33,999 nt of DNA from Candidatus Moraniibacteriota bacterium (GTDB taxonomy: Bacteria; Patescibacteriota; Minisyncoccia; Moranbacterales; GCA-2747515), in the NCBI GenBank assembly GCA_002747515.1, contig PDPP01000008.1, forward strand, positions 1 through 33,999. The letters run 5' to 3'. Position numbers and translations under genes: made by a program. Below are positions 24,292 to 33,111 of this stretch, piece after piece. The notes beneath the pieces are model-generated. The model did no database searches, was not told the origin of the DNA, and saw only the letters and a program-made list of their open reading frames with translations. Position 1 is the stretch's first letter; every line of letters starts with the position of its first letter.

Positions 24292-24299
24292 GGTGTCGC

Positions 24300-26834
24300 C
24301 TATTTTACCACAAAAACTACACCATTAAATCGATCAATCAAAAGATTATTTTCCATAGTCAATCGCTCATTATCATGTGTATGCCAAAATCGTTCAAAAG
24401 CTGCATCAAGAACAATGTGACTTTCCACAGATGTGCGTTCACTTCCAGATTGTTTTTGAAAAACAATCGAATACGATCCAAATTTCCCCTTTTCATCTTC
24501 AAAGAAGTCTACGCGAAATGGTAATCGATATTTATATGTTACAGTAACATTTTCCTGTGGAGACACATACACCCAATTTGCAAAAACCGTCTTTCCATAT
24601 TCATTATATATACGTGTACCAGTTTCCTGATCAATCATAATTTGTGATTCTTCACGTTCAACATCTATATCACGCTCATATCCCAATGCATCATAATCCA
24701 ATCGTTCTTCATTAATCTCCCGAGTTTGTCCTTCTACAGAAAGAAATTGTGATCCTTCTGGCACATATACACGCATATAATCTGCATTAACTGCATCCCA
24801 CCATGGATACCCCGTAAGTCCGCCTTTATGTTCTCGTGTGATTTTCACTGTGTTAATGATATATCCCTCTTCATCAATCTCAGCCGTATGATTTATTGTT
24901 TCAGTGATTACACCATCTGTTTTAAATCCATTAATATTTGTATTAACCACACTAAGATAATCTTTTTCTGCTTGTAACACCTCTCCACCCCAGCCAGCAT
25001 CTTCAATAATTTTTTGAATTTTTTGATTTGATGTATACATAACAATGTGACGCTCTCTTACTCCTTCCGATATTGCAGACAAAAATGAAACAAGCTCCTG
25101 TGGATCTTTTTTATCAGAAATCCGTTCAATCATAATTGGCATCAGCGATGAAAGCACTTTCTTTGAACTCTCTTTTTCTATATGCATTTCTTCTTTGCTG
25201 TCTTTTTTCTCCTCTAAATTATTTGGCTCTTTTCTTTTTTCGGAAACAGTATAATTTTCTCGATCCTCCACTTCATTTTGCATGACACGCATAAAATTAT
25301 CAGCAGTAAGAACAAGATTATATTCTTTTAGCTCAACAGGTCCTGTAATTTCCAATATTTTTTTCATCATTACTGGCGTAATCGCAATCACGCCATCCAC
25401 AGTTGGTCCTCCTGTACGTTCATAAAAATCCATTGCCTTTTTTGCGGATACGGGAAAATTCACAAACCAATTACTATCATGCAAACTCCAGTTAGCTGAG
25501 ATTTTTTGGATTGGCAAAGGTGGCACAACATGATCAATCAATTGACCATCTGGATTATATATATCATCAACAAACATCTTATCAATCCTTCCTCCATTCA
25601 TCTTTACAATTCCATAACTTCCAATAAATCCACCCGTAGCACGCATTTCATGATTATTTTGAAAAAGTAAAAGATATGTTCGCGGACCATTTGCACCAAG
25701 TAAATCTTCAACTGCTGAGCGTACTTCTGTCGCTGTTTGCAAAGAATTGTTAATCTGTGGCAAAATCTCTTTAATCTGCATAAAAGAATCACGATAATTT
25801 TCTGGCACATCATCTATACATACTTTATTTATATGTTCTTGTGCATGTGCTATATCATAACGCGCAACACTTATACAATCTGCGAGTACCTGATAAATAC
25901 CAAGAAAAGAAATGTTTTCTGTTCCTTCTTCTTTCATTCTTTCTTTTTCCTCCATTATCGCTGGTACAATATTTCCAAACTCAGAAGCTGTATGCGACAG
26001 ATATTTTCCCGCCTCCACAATATGATCACCGCTCGAAAGCTTCGATGTGCCTGGCACAAAACGTGATACAAATTTCACAATAGGACTAATTTTATCCATT
26101 TCTTTTGAAGCGTACACAAACTCCTCATGTACTGCGTCAATATTTACACTCAACGCATCAAGATCATTTTTACCAACACTTTCCAAAGCAGATTTCATCG
26201 AAGTAATTGCTCTTTCACTTGCATTTTTTACACGACCCTTGACAGCAACTGCTGTCCCAACAAATAATCCAAAACTCAAGAAAAAAATGATAAAACCACT
26301 CATCAATGCAAATCGACGAGATATATATGAAGAATGCAAAACACTTTCCTGTGTAAATATTGGCAAATCTGACAGAGAAAATCGTACCTGGTCATCATAT
26401 TCTTCTATCTCTTCTATTTCTTCTATTTCTTTCTCTTCTTGCTCATTGCTTATCAAAAAATTTGCACGATCTTCAAAAGAGGGTTCTTCAAATGATTCAT
26501 CTGCATTTATAGAAAATACATCCTCTCGTGGCTGCTCATCAACGACGTATTCATCAGTAACATATTCTTCAGTGTTATATGCATCATTTTCAACAGTAAA
26601 ATCAAAATCTTTTTCATCAAGTAAAGCTCGTACATCTATTTCTTCAAGAGGATCTTTTCCTGAAAATCTCTCCTGGTAATCATCTCCTTTTTTATAAGAT
26701 CTGCCCAACTCAAAAATATGATATTCAAGTTCTGCGTTATCTGAATCCGACAAAAAATCAGATGATGTATTTACTATATAGTCATCATGATTACTGTTTT
26801 TTTGTATATTTTTTCTTCTTCTCAATCCATCCAT
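24300..26834 (-). CDS. DUF4012 membrane protein (844 aa)
   Basis: DUF4012 proteins are widespread in CPR bacteria and some Gram-positives, often in polysaccharide loci, and their function is unknown. This one has a cytoplasmic N-terminus of about 174 residues, very acidic, including an EEIEEIEEIEEY run at about 138-147; one membrane helix at 175-198; a helical outer part; and the DUF4012 core from about 387 (YLLLFQNNHEMRATGGFIGSYG) through DDIYNPDGQ, SNWFVNFP, YERTGGPTVDGVIAITP and ITGPVEL. Its ATG follows the TAA of the upstream glycosyltransferase without a gap, so the two are translationally coupled. A charged insertion near residues 520-550 is probably a loop. Confidence 0.92.
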   Translation of the reverse strand: MDGLRRRKNIQKNSNHDDYIVNTSSDFLSDSDNAELEYHIFELGRSYKKGDDYQERFSGKDPLEEIDVRALLDEKDFDFTVENDAYNTEEYVTDEYVVDEQPREDVFSINADESFEEPSFEDRANFLISNEQEEKEIEEIEEIEEYDDQVRFSLSDLPIFTQESVLHSSYISRRFALMSGFIIFFLSFGLFVGTAVAVKGRVKNASERAITSMKSALESVGKNDLDALSVNIDAVHEEFVYASKEMDKISPIVKFVSRFVPGTSKLSSGDHIVEAGKYLSHTASEFGNIVPAIMEEKERMKEEGTENISFLGIYQVLADCISVARYDIAHAQEHINKVCIDDVPENYRDSFMQIKEILPQINNSLQTATEVRSAVEDLLGANGPRTYLLLFQNNHEMRATGGFIGSYGIVKMNGGRIDKMFVDDIYNPDGQLIDHVVPPLPIQKISANWSLHDSNWFVNFPVSAKKAMDFYERTGGPTVDGVIAITPVMMKKILEITGPVELKEYNLVLTADNFMRVMQNEVEDRENYTVSEKRKEPNNLEEKKDSKEEMHIEKESSKKVLSSLMPIMIERISDKKDPQELVSFLSAISEGVRERHIVMYTSNQKIQKIIEDAGWGGEVLQAEKDYLSVVNTNINGFKTDGVITETINHTAEIDEEGYIINTVKITREHKGGLTGYPWWDAVNADYMRVYVPEGSQFLSVEGQTREINEERLDYDALGYERDIDVEREESQIMIDQETGTRIYNEYGKTVFANWVYVSPQENVTVTYKYRLPFRVDFFEDEKGKFGSYSIVFQKQSGSERTSVESHIVLDAAFERFWHTHDNERLTMENNLLIDRFNGVVFVVK

Positions 26835-27953
26835 TTATATACGTTTGTATATATTATATATTTTTTTTGCCATTTTTTCCCACGAATACTTCTGCGCATT
26901 CTTCAATCCACATGCAATCAATTTTTCTCGCAATTTTTCATTGGATACTACTTGATCGATTGCCAATGCAAAAGCTACAACATCTTCCGTATCACAATAC
27001 TGCGCACCAGAGAGAGAAAGTATCTCCTGCATACATGGATGTAAAGAAGAAACAACTGGCAATCCATGCAGTTGCGCCTCCAATGGCGGAAGACCAAATC
27101 CTTCATACAGAGAAGGAAACACAAAAACAGAAGCTTTTTCATATAGTAAATCCAAAACATCATCCCCCACAGTATCCAATATAATAATATGCGAAATGTC
27201 TTGTGCACTAATATACTTCTCCAATTCGTTGTAAAAATAATCTTTTTTACCAACGAGAACAAGGTTCTCTATCAAACCACCCTTATCTTTATACAGTGCA
27301 AATGCATCAACAAGAGAATGTAAATTCTTGTGTGGATATGCATTACCGACATAGAGCATATATGTGTTCAGTATACCATATTTATCCAATGATACACCAT
27401 TTGTTTCATCAATTTCTGTAAATTCTGCAGCTTCGTAAACCACAACAATCTTTTTATGCGAATGCGGATATTGATTACATATATCATCTTTTGTAAATTG
27501 TGATACAGCAATAACACGCTCTGAAAATAAAACTGCATAAGCAATCACTATACGATATAAAAAAAATTTAAACCAATAGAAAAAAATATTACGTGTTGTT
27601 GCCCTACGTGTCGGATATCGCAAAAGGATAAGATCATGAATTGTAACAATAAATTTCTTAAAATAAAAAATTGGCACATTGAAATGAAGAAAATGCACAA
27701 AATCACACTTACTCTTATAAAGAGTAAGTGGAAAGAGAATCTGTTCACCAAAACTATACCATTGATAATCAGCAATCACTTTCGTAAATCGAGAATTCTT
27801 CGGTGTATACAAATCAAAATTATTTTTTCGCAAAAAGATCACATATTCGTTTTCTGTATCAACATCTTCCAAATATGTAATCAATTTCTGTGTATATCGT
27901 CCAAGACCTTTACTATCTGGACCATAAAAACGTGCATCAATACCTATTCGCAT
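26835..27953 (-). CDS. Glycosyltransferase, GT4 type (third in locus)
   Basis: A GT-B glycosyltransferase of about 372 aa transferring an unknown sugar to the growing glycan at the cytoplasmic face. It opens MRIGIDARFYG...GLGRYTQKL, has the acceptor-side IVTIHDLILLRYP and VIAVSQFTKDDI, then YVGNAYPHKNLHSLVDAF and the donor-site signature PSLYEGFGLPPLEAQLHGLPVV. The EGFGLPPLE form is shared with its upstream neighbour, so the two are probably paralogues. I start it at 27953; an extended -10 (TGCTATAAT) ends there and the 12 codons upstream of it are unlike the family. Its stop abuts the DUF4012 start. Confidence 0.92.
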   Translation of the reverse strand: MRIGIDARFYGPDSKGLGRYTQKLITYLEDVDTENEYVIFLRKNNFDLYTPKNSRFTKVIADYQWYSFGEQILFPLTLYKSKCDFVHFLHFNVPIFYFKKFIVTIHDLILLRYPTRRATTRNIFFYWFKFFLYRIVIAYAVLFSERVIAVSQFTKDDICNQYPHSHKKIVVVYEAAEFTEIDETNGVSLDKYGILNTYMLYVGNAYPHKNLHSLVDAFALYKDKGGLIENLVLVGKKDYFYNELEKYISAQDISHIIILDTVGDDVLDLLYEKASVFVFPSLYEGFGLPPLEAQLHGLPVVSSLHPCMQEILSLSGAQYCDTEDVVAFALAIDQVVSNEKLREKLIACGLKNAQKYSWEKMAKKIYNIYKRI

Positions 27954-27959
27954 ATAATT

Positions 27960-27968
27960 ATTATAGCA
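27960..27968 (-). promoter_or_regulatory. Extended -10 before a glycosyltransferase (leaderless)
   Basis: Minus strand TGCTATAAT with TATAAT at 27960-27965; predicted +1 equals the ATG at 27953. It lies in the 23-base gap between two glycosyltransferase genes. No useful -35 box. Confidence 0.4.
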
Positions 27969-27976
27969 AATTGTCG

Positions 27977-29119
27977 TCAAAAAGTGCACTTAATTTTTTC
28001 TGCAACTTGTCGCCATGTAAATGATCGCGCATATGCAACACGCTCTTTGCAACGCAAATCAATTTTTTTTTCTTTGACATCGATTAATGTTTCTCGTAGA
28101 GCACTCGCTAATTCATCCTGTCGTAATGGATCTATGAGAATTGCACGATTTCCTACAACCTCTGGAAGAGAAGTTGTCTGTGATGTAATAATCGGCACAG
28201 AACACGCCATCGCCTCAAGCGGTGGAAATCCAAACCCCTCAAAAAATGATGGATACACAAAAACAGATGCAAGAGAGTAAAGCGCCTCTTTTTCTTTTTC
28301 TTCAATATCAAAAAGAATGATTATATCATCTTTATAAACAGATCGTGCAATAGAATAATAAATCTCATCAGCCTTCCAACCTGTTGCACCAGCAATCACA
28401 AGTTTAAAATCAGTCATCTCATCATCACTTTTTATCACATCAAAAGCATGTACAACACTCGCAATATTCTTTCGTGGCTCAATTGTGCCAAAATATAAAA
28501 CAAAGTTATATGGCAAATTATACTTTTCCTTCAAAGTAATGAGTTCCAAGCTATTTCTATCCAATGTGCCTCGTACCGATGTTAATCCATTGTGCGCAAC
28601 CGTAATTTTTTTTGCATCTACACCATATGTTTTACAAATATCCATCTTTGTAAAATATGAAACAGCAAAAATGTGTTGTGCTCTTTTGATCAAAAACCGC
28701 GGATTCACAAAAAAATGCCATAAACGCCTCTTAAAAGAAAATGCATTTTTATAATGTTCAAATGAAAGATCATGAACTGTAAGAAAGAGTTTTACATGTG
28801 CAGATAAAGCAATAAAATTACTATTTGGCAAAAAAAACCCATCGACACCTCCACAAAGTTTGTCAAGTTTTGGGTACTGCAAAAGCCACAAAGAAAGATT
28901 TAATATCTTATTTGGAATGGCATATTTTCTCACCGAAACATTTTCAAATTTATCGATCCACGAAAAGTCTAAATCTCGCCCCTTCCATGCATTAAAAAAG
29001 AGAATATATTCATTCTCTTTATCTACCAAAAAGAGTGAATTTAACATTTTTTTTGTGTATTCTTCAACGCCTGTATTTTTACCTTGCGCGAGAGAACGAA
29101 CATCCACACCAATTCTCAT
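27977..29119 (-). CDS. Glycosyltransferase, GT4 type (second in locus)
   Basis: A 380-aa GT-B enzyme: MRIGVDVRSLAQGKNTGVEEY at the N-terminus, LTVHDLSFEHY and IFAVSYFTKMDI in the first domain, LYFGTIEPRKNIASVVHAF, then PSFFEGFGFPPLEAMACSVPII for donor binding. It resembles the next gene downstream in domain order and in the hexapeptide EGFG-PPLE, consistent with a tandem duplication. The start could be the ATG at 29119 or a TTG five codons upstream (29134), which is nearer to a GGAGGAG inside the end of the Wzz-like gene; the family normally begins at MRIG, so I use 29119. Sugar specificity cannot be told. Confidence 0.92.
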   Translation of the reverse strand: MRIGVDVRSLAQGKNTGVEEYTKKMLNSLFLVDKENEYILFFNAWKGRDLDFSWIDKFENVSVRKYAIPNKILNLSLWLLQYPKLDKLCGGVDGFFLPNSNFIALSAHVKLFLTVHDLSFEHYKNAFSFKRRLWHFFVNPRFLIKRAQHIFAVSYFTKMDICKTYGVDAKKITVAHNGLTSVRGTLDRNSLELITLKEKYNLPYNFVLYFGTIEPRKNIASVVHAFDVIKSDDEMTDFKLVIAGATGWKADEIYYSIARSVYKDDIIILFDIEEKEKEALYSLASVFVYPSFFEGFGFPPLEAMACSVPIITSQTTSLPEVVGNRAILIDPLRQDELASALRETLIDVKEKKIDLRCKERVAYARSFTWRQVAEKIKCTF

Positions 29120-29135
29120 CAATTTTTTTACCAAT

Positions 29136-29726
29136 TTATTTTTTTATCTCTCCTCCAATTACATAATGGAGAATTATCACAGTCCAAAATGCTACAAAAA
29201 AACCAACTATTCCAAACAGAACAAAGAGGAAATGAAAGGAATATGTTGCATCTGTAATAATTGGTTCAGTCCCAATAACAACAAACCATCCGGTTTTTGC
29301 TTGAGTACGATTAAGTTTCTGAGATTCGTCATTGATTACAGAAATCAATTTTTCTGCGTATTCTTTTGCTGCAAATATTGTGCGTGTTTTGTAATGAACT
29401 TCTACCACTTGTGATGATACGCGTCGCGCTGAAATATCTACATTTCCAGATAGACCACCAATCCTCATCTTAATATACGGTGACATTATCCATTGCACAA
29501 TGGTATCAGCAAAACGTTCATCTGCTTGCAATCTGTAAAAATCATCATACATATATTCAGATGTGTTCTGTACACGATCTCGCGTTACATTGAGCAAGAT
29601 TTCTGTCTTATATACTTGAGGTTGTCCAAAAAAAAAGATAATTCCAATTACTACACTTGCACAAATTACACCCCAAAAAATCATTCTATGAATAACAAAT
29701 ATACGAAAAAATTGTCTCAATTCCAT
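29136..29726 (-). CDS. Wzz-like chain-length determinant / polysaccharide co-polymerase
   Basis: A 196-aa protein with the Wzz topology: a short cytoplasmic N-terminus, a membrane helix (about residues 15-34), an outer domain, and a second helix near the C-terminus (about 167-188). In family members the outer domain oligomerises and sets glycan length together with a Wzy polymerase. Here the outer domain has about 130 residues, shorter than typical Wzz (about 240), and no kinase domain is attached. The start is the ATG at 29726; a TATAAT at 29736-29741 could drive a leaderless message. It lies between glycosyltransferase genes. Confidence 0.75.
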   Translation of the reverse strand: MELRQFFRIFVIHRMIFWGVICASVVIGIIFFFGQPQVYKTEILLNVTRDRVQNTSEYMYDDFYRLQADERFADTIVQWIMSPYIKMRIGGLSGNVDISARRVSSQVVEVHYKTRTIFAAKEYAEKLISVINDESQKLNRTQAKTGWFVVIGTEPIITDATYSFHFLFVLFGIVGFFVAFWTVIILHYVIGGEIKK

Positions 29727-29744
29727 TGTATTTTCATTATAAAA

Positions 29745-30863
29745 TTAGCCTCTCCTTCTTTGTTCTATGTGTTTTTTATATGTTTTTTCAATATAATCTC
29801 TCATTGTACGCTTAAAATTTTCTCTGTCAAACTGCAACGATCTTTGGCGAATAATAGATGAATCAAATGTATGTTTATCAAATTCTCTTACAGTTGCTTC
29901 CAAAGAATCAGCTGTCTGATCATTAAAGAACAATCCCGTTTCTCCATGCGTCAAATGTTCAACAATATCACCACCACGATATGCAATAATTGGTCGTCCT
30001 GATGCCATAGCCTCAATTGCTACGATACCAAAATCTTCCTCTTGAGGAAAAATGAATGCCTTTGCCTCTGCATAGTACCGTGCTAGTTCATCATCATCTA
30101 CACGCGCAAGAAACTCAATATTGTCATGTGCCTGTCTTTTAAGTGAAGTGATTTCTGGACCACGACCAATAATTTTGAGAGAATCTCCCAATCGATTAAA
30201 TGCGTCAATAGCAATATCGTGTCGTTTATATGCAATAAGACGTCCTACCATCAAATAATATTCTTCTTTTGGTTTATTTTCTGTAAGATAAAAATTATGC
30301 ACATTAACTGGCGGATTCACTACAATAGCGTCTTTGTTATAATACTTTTTAATCCGACGTGCCACAAATTGTGAGTTGGCAACATAATAATCCACCCGAT
30401 CACTACTAATGCGATCCCACAAACGTACACCATTCATGATAAAAGGTACAATCTGTTCAACCATTTTGGGAAATCCAAAATCGGATGTATATTTTTGACA
30501 ATCATCCCACGCATAACGCATTGGAGTATGTACATAGGAAATGTGCAATGTCTCTGGTCGTGTGATGATACCCTTAGCAAAACTCGAAGAGTCAGACAGC
30601 ACAACATCAAAATGAGAGAAATCAAATTCTTCAATCGCTGATGTCATAAGTAAAGGAAAAACACGATGCCGTTTCCTAGCAAACGGCATTTTTTGCAAAC
30701 TTGACGTAATAATGTCACGATCAGAAAATGTATCCCCCATCACATCCTTATCGTAAATAAGCGTATAAATTGGTGCATGTGGAAACATCTCACAAAAACA
30801 CTCCAAAACACGCTCTGCCCCTCCGTGTTGCACAAGATAATCATGCACTAATGCAATTTTCAT
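29745..30863 (-). CDS. Glycosyltransferase, GT4/WbaZ type (first in locus)
   Basis: A 372-aa GT-B enzyme. The N-terminus MKIALVHDYLVQHGGAERV and LHISYVHTPMRYAWDDC are characteristic of the WbaZ-like mannosyltransferase group. Domain two has YYLMVGRLIAYKRHDIAIDAF and the donor site FPQEEDFGIVAIEAMASGRPIIAYRGGD, the E-x7-E motif with EDFGI. The mannose assignment is from resemblance and is not certain. It differs clearly from the two EGFG-PPLE enzymes downstream. The protein ends in a basic tail (EQRRRG). It lies 18 bases before the Wzz-like gene, in the same transcription direction as the sugar transferase upstream. Confidence 0.92.
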   Translation of the reverse strand: MKIALVHDYLVQHGGAERVLECFCEMFPHAPIYTLIYDKDVMGDTFSDRDIITSSLQKMPFARKRHRVFPLLMTSAIEEFDFSHFDVVLSDSSSFAKGIITRPETLHISYVHTPMRYAWDDCQKYTSDFGFPKMVEQIVPFIMNGVRLWDRISSDRVDYYVANSQFVARRIKKYYNKDAIVVNPPVNVHNFYLTENKPKEEYYLMVGRLIAYKRHDIAIDAFNRLGDSLKIIGRGPEITSLKRQAHDNIEFLARVDDDELARYYAEAKAFIFPQEEDFGIVAIEAMASGRPIIAYRGGDIVEHLTHGETGLFFNDQTADSLEATVREFDKHTFDSSIIRQRSLQFDRENFKRTMRDYIEKTYKKHIEQRRRG

Positions 30864-30932
30864 TTTTTATTTTTCAGAATTTATGAACTTTCAGATAAAC
30901 TTCAAAACAATATATCAAATCGTATATCCTTA

Positions 30933-31271
30933 TTATTTAAAAAAAATATCAATTATCCATCCAACAATCGACACTACCAATAACGCAAGCACTGCAGAAA
31001 AAAATCCATCAATCGAAACACCCGGAATAAATGTCAACAGCAAAAAAAGTAATACGTTGAGCAATCCACTGAATAATCCTAATGTCAAAATGGTAATAGG
31101 AAGTGCCAAAACTTTGAGAATTGGCTTCACAATACCATTGAGTATACCAAGAGCGAGTGAAGCTATAATAGCTGTTGGCCAAAACTGATCAATAGTAAAT
31201 CCACCGACCAAAAAATCAGCCAAGATCAACGAACCTGCTACAAATAAAATCTTGAAAATAAATTTCATCAT
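30933..31271 (-). CDS. Phage-holin-family 4-TM membrane protein (YvlD-like)
   Basis: A 112-aa protein with four hydrophobic helices and the family pattern ILADFLVGGFTI, ALALGILNGIVKPILKVLALPI-like middle and LTLGLFSGLLNVLLFLL. It belongs to the family named after mycobacterial phage holins, but chromosomal members occur widely and are not linked to lysis. No other phage gene is present. It stands between the sugar transferase and the first glycosyltransferase, transcribed with them; TTGCGT-18-TATAAT inside the end of the sugar-transferase gene could give it its own promoter. Its role is unknown. Confidence 0.88.
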   Translation of the reverse strand: MMKFIFKILFVAGSLILADFLVGGFTIDQFWPTAIIASLALGILNGIVKPILKVLALPITILTLGLFSGLLNVLLFLLLTFIPGVSIDGFFSAVLALLVVSIVGWIIDIFFK

Positions 31272-31300
31272 AAAATTAAGTATATGCGAATTACGTATCT

Positions 31301-31330
31301 ATTATACACTTAGTTGTTCCGAGAACGCAA
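31301..31330 (-). promoter_or_regulatory. Putative promoter inside the end of the sugar-transferase gene
   Basis: Minus strand TTGCGT (31325-31330), 18-base spacer, TATAAT (31301-31306). Predicted start near 31294, leader about 23 bases to the holin-family ATG. Confidence 0.45.
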
Positions 31331-32731
31331 AATTGCAATTGGTGTTTTAAGCAAAATTTTTATGTCAAGAAAAATTGACCAATTCTCGATATAGTACACA
31401 TCAAGACGAAATTCATCTTCAAAATCCAAATCACTACGTCCAGAAATCTGCGACATACCTGTAATTCCTGGCTTAATGGTAAGTAGTCGTCTGTGATATT
31501 CACGATACTTTTCCACTTCACGCTCTTGGTGTGGACGTGGACCCACCAAACTCATCTCTCCTTTGAATACATTAAAAAATTGTGGAAACTCATCAATAGA
31601 AAATCGCTCAAGATATTTGCCAATCCATGTTTTACGTGGATCATTTTGAATCTTATAAATTGGACCAACACGAACTGATTGTTTTTTTATCAATTTCTTT
31701 TCAAATGCCATTGCCTCTTTCCAATTAGGATTTTTCTTTGTTGTACACCACTTCCATTGCATATAACGAAATTTGTACACAAAAAATTCTTTACCATTTG
31801 CTCCAATACGTGCATTTTTAAACACAATTGGTGCATGTCGATTTTCCAACTTAATAAGAATTGCCACAACAAACATAATTGGACTTGTACACAAAATAAG
31901 TACTACTGAAATCATGAGGTCCATACAACGCTTTGCAACCTTTCCCCATCCATCAAGTGACGTATGCAAAAGCTCTATAATTGGCTCCCCCTCAAACATA
32001 CTCATCTCAAACCGTGTTGTTTGTCGTGATGACGGAATAAATTTATAAGTAATATTATTAATCATGCAATAATCATACAACTTCACCAAAAGATCATCTG
32101 GCATCGCTGTTTCATGTACTATCACTTCATCAATTCCTTCTCTTTCTTTAACTTTTTTAATCTTTTGTATATTGATGTATTCCATGTGTTCAACGACCTT
32201 ATACCCAAGACCTTTTTGTACACGAATCACACGACAAATATATTTCATTTTTTCACTCAAACCAAGAAGTAAAACGCGATGCACGCCAATTCCCTTATTT
32301 GTGACAAGAAATTTTTGTAGAGAATGCAAAAACACACGACCAAATGATACAAAAAAAATCACGAGACCCCATGCAGCAACAATGATAAACCGTGATGAAA
32401 ACCACTCACGTTGCAAGAAAAAACCAATCATAACTAAAACGACAACAATTGTTGTTGCTTTGAAAACAGAATATGTCTCTGCCCAGAATTTTCTCGTCAC
32501 CCGTACTTGATAAAGTCCCTCAAATGCGTATATTGCCACTGCAACAACAGCAATCAACACTGCAAGTGCGCGATACTGTTCAAATGGTATATGATACAAA
32601 CCTTCTTTTTGAATAAGTGTTTGCACTCCGCCAATGTTACGCAACTTAAATGCAAGTAATGCAGCAGATACAACAAGAATAAAATCTGTAAAAACCTGAA
32701 TAATGCTAAAAAATAACTCTGATTTTTTCAT
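31310..32731 (-). CDS. Polyprenyl-phosphate sugar-1-phosphate transferase (initiating)
   Basis: This enzyme starts the surface glycan by moving a sugar-1-phosphate from a nucleotide sugar to undecaprenyl-type phosphate. The 473-aa protein has four or five N-terminal membrane helices, a soluble nucleotide-binding-like middle (CoA-binding/NTPase fold), and the C-terminal bacterial sugar transferase domain: KRCMDLMISVVLIL, then FVYKFRYMQ, the catalytic SIDEFPQFFNVFKGEMSLVG with PRP, and KPGITGMSQISGRSDL. All core motifs are present. FKFRSM of classical members is YKFRYM here. It is the first gene of the locus, which matches its first step in the pathway. Confidence 0.95.
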   Translation of the reverse strand: MKKSELFFSIIQVFTDFILVVSAALLAFKLRNIGGVQTLIQKEGLYHIPFEQYRALAVLIAVVAVAIYAFEGLYQVRVTRKFWAETYSVFKATTIVVVLVMIGFFLQREWFSSRFIIVAAWGLVIFFVSFGRVFLHSLQKFLVTNKGIGVHRVLLLGLSEKMKYICRVIRVQKGLGYKVVEHMEYINIQKIKKVKEREGIDEVIVHETAMPDDLLVKLYDYCMINNITYKFIPSSRQTTRFEMSMFEGEPIIELLHTSLDGWGKVAKRCMDLMISVVLILCTSPIMFVVAILIKLENRHAPIVFKNARIGANGKEFFVYKFRYMQWKWCTTKKNPNWKEAMAFEKKLIKKQSVRVGPIYKIQNDPRKTWIGKYLERFSIDEFPQFFNVFKGEMSLVGPRPHQEREVEKYREYHRRLLTIKPGITGMSQISGRSDLDFEDEFRLDVYYIENWSIFLDIKILLKTPIAILRSRNN

Positions 32732-32779
32732 AAAAATGTAATAGAATATAAATACTATTTTTTTCTACTCACAAATATT

Positions 32780-33111
32780 GGTGGAAGAACCGTCTATAAG
32801 CCGGATTCTGTATAAAAAGTGACAATCTATCTTGTCTCACATGTTGCCATAGAGATCTTTGCGACTCTTCCAACTTTGCAGATGGACACGGTCTTGCACT
32901 CAGATAAGGATTTAGCCGTTTCACCCCCAGTGTTACCACTAGAGCTTATCCCAAAAAGGGATATCTCTCGTCATCGCTGACGGAGACGTCTCTGCTCGCA
33001 CCTCGTAGATTACTCTAGACGGGTATTACCCGCTACCATTTTATCCACTCGAAAGTGGATGAGTGTCCGGACTTTCCTCTCCGTAGAGCTGTCACTCAAC
33101 GATCTTCCACC
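32780..33111 (-). ncRNA. rnpB: RNase P RNA
   Basis: The catalytic RNA that trims tRNA 5' ends. On the minus strand the gene carries conserved region I (GAGGAAAGTCCGGACAC), GGTGAAACGG, GAGTGCAAGACC and conserved region V (AGAATCCGGCTTATAGAC). The ends GGTGGAAGA (33103-33111) and TCTTCCACC (32780-32788) form P1, and the pairing continues outward (AATATT/AATATT), giving a 15-bp perfect helix over 32774-32788 and 33103-33117. I do not see the usual GGU of the L15 loop that pairs with the tRNA CCA; this reading is uncertain. The gene fills most of the 520 bases between the sugar transferase and the SdrD-like gene; no protein gene is there. Confidence 0.95.

Noticed and set aside
26390..26445. CRISPR-like or intergenic tandem repeat
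   Set aside because: The short TTCTATCTC-like repeats are in-frame codons for the EEI run of DUF4012; there are no spacers.
26047..26679. 210-codon plus-strand ORF inside the DUF4012 region
   Set aside because: It is antisense to a clear protein, is Ser-rich as expected from reverse-reading acidic codons, and has no signals.
27636..28280. 214-codon plus-strand ORF across two glycosyltransferase genes
   Set aside because: It spans two well-supported minus-strand genes and their gap, with random-like composition.
30933..31271. Prophage lysis gene
   Set aside because: The holin-family protein is a chromosomal 4-TM type; no endolysin, capsid or integrase is nearby.
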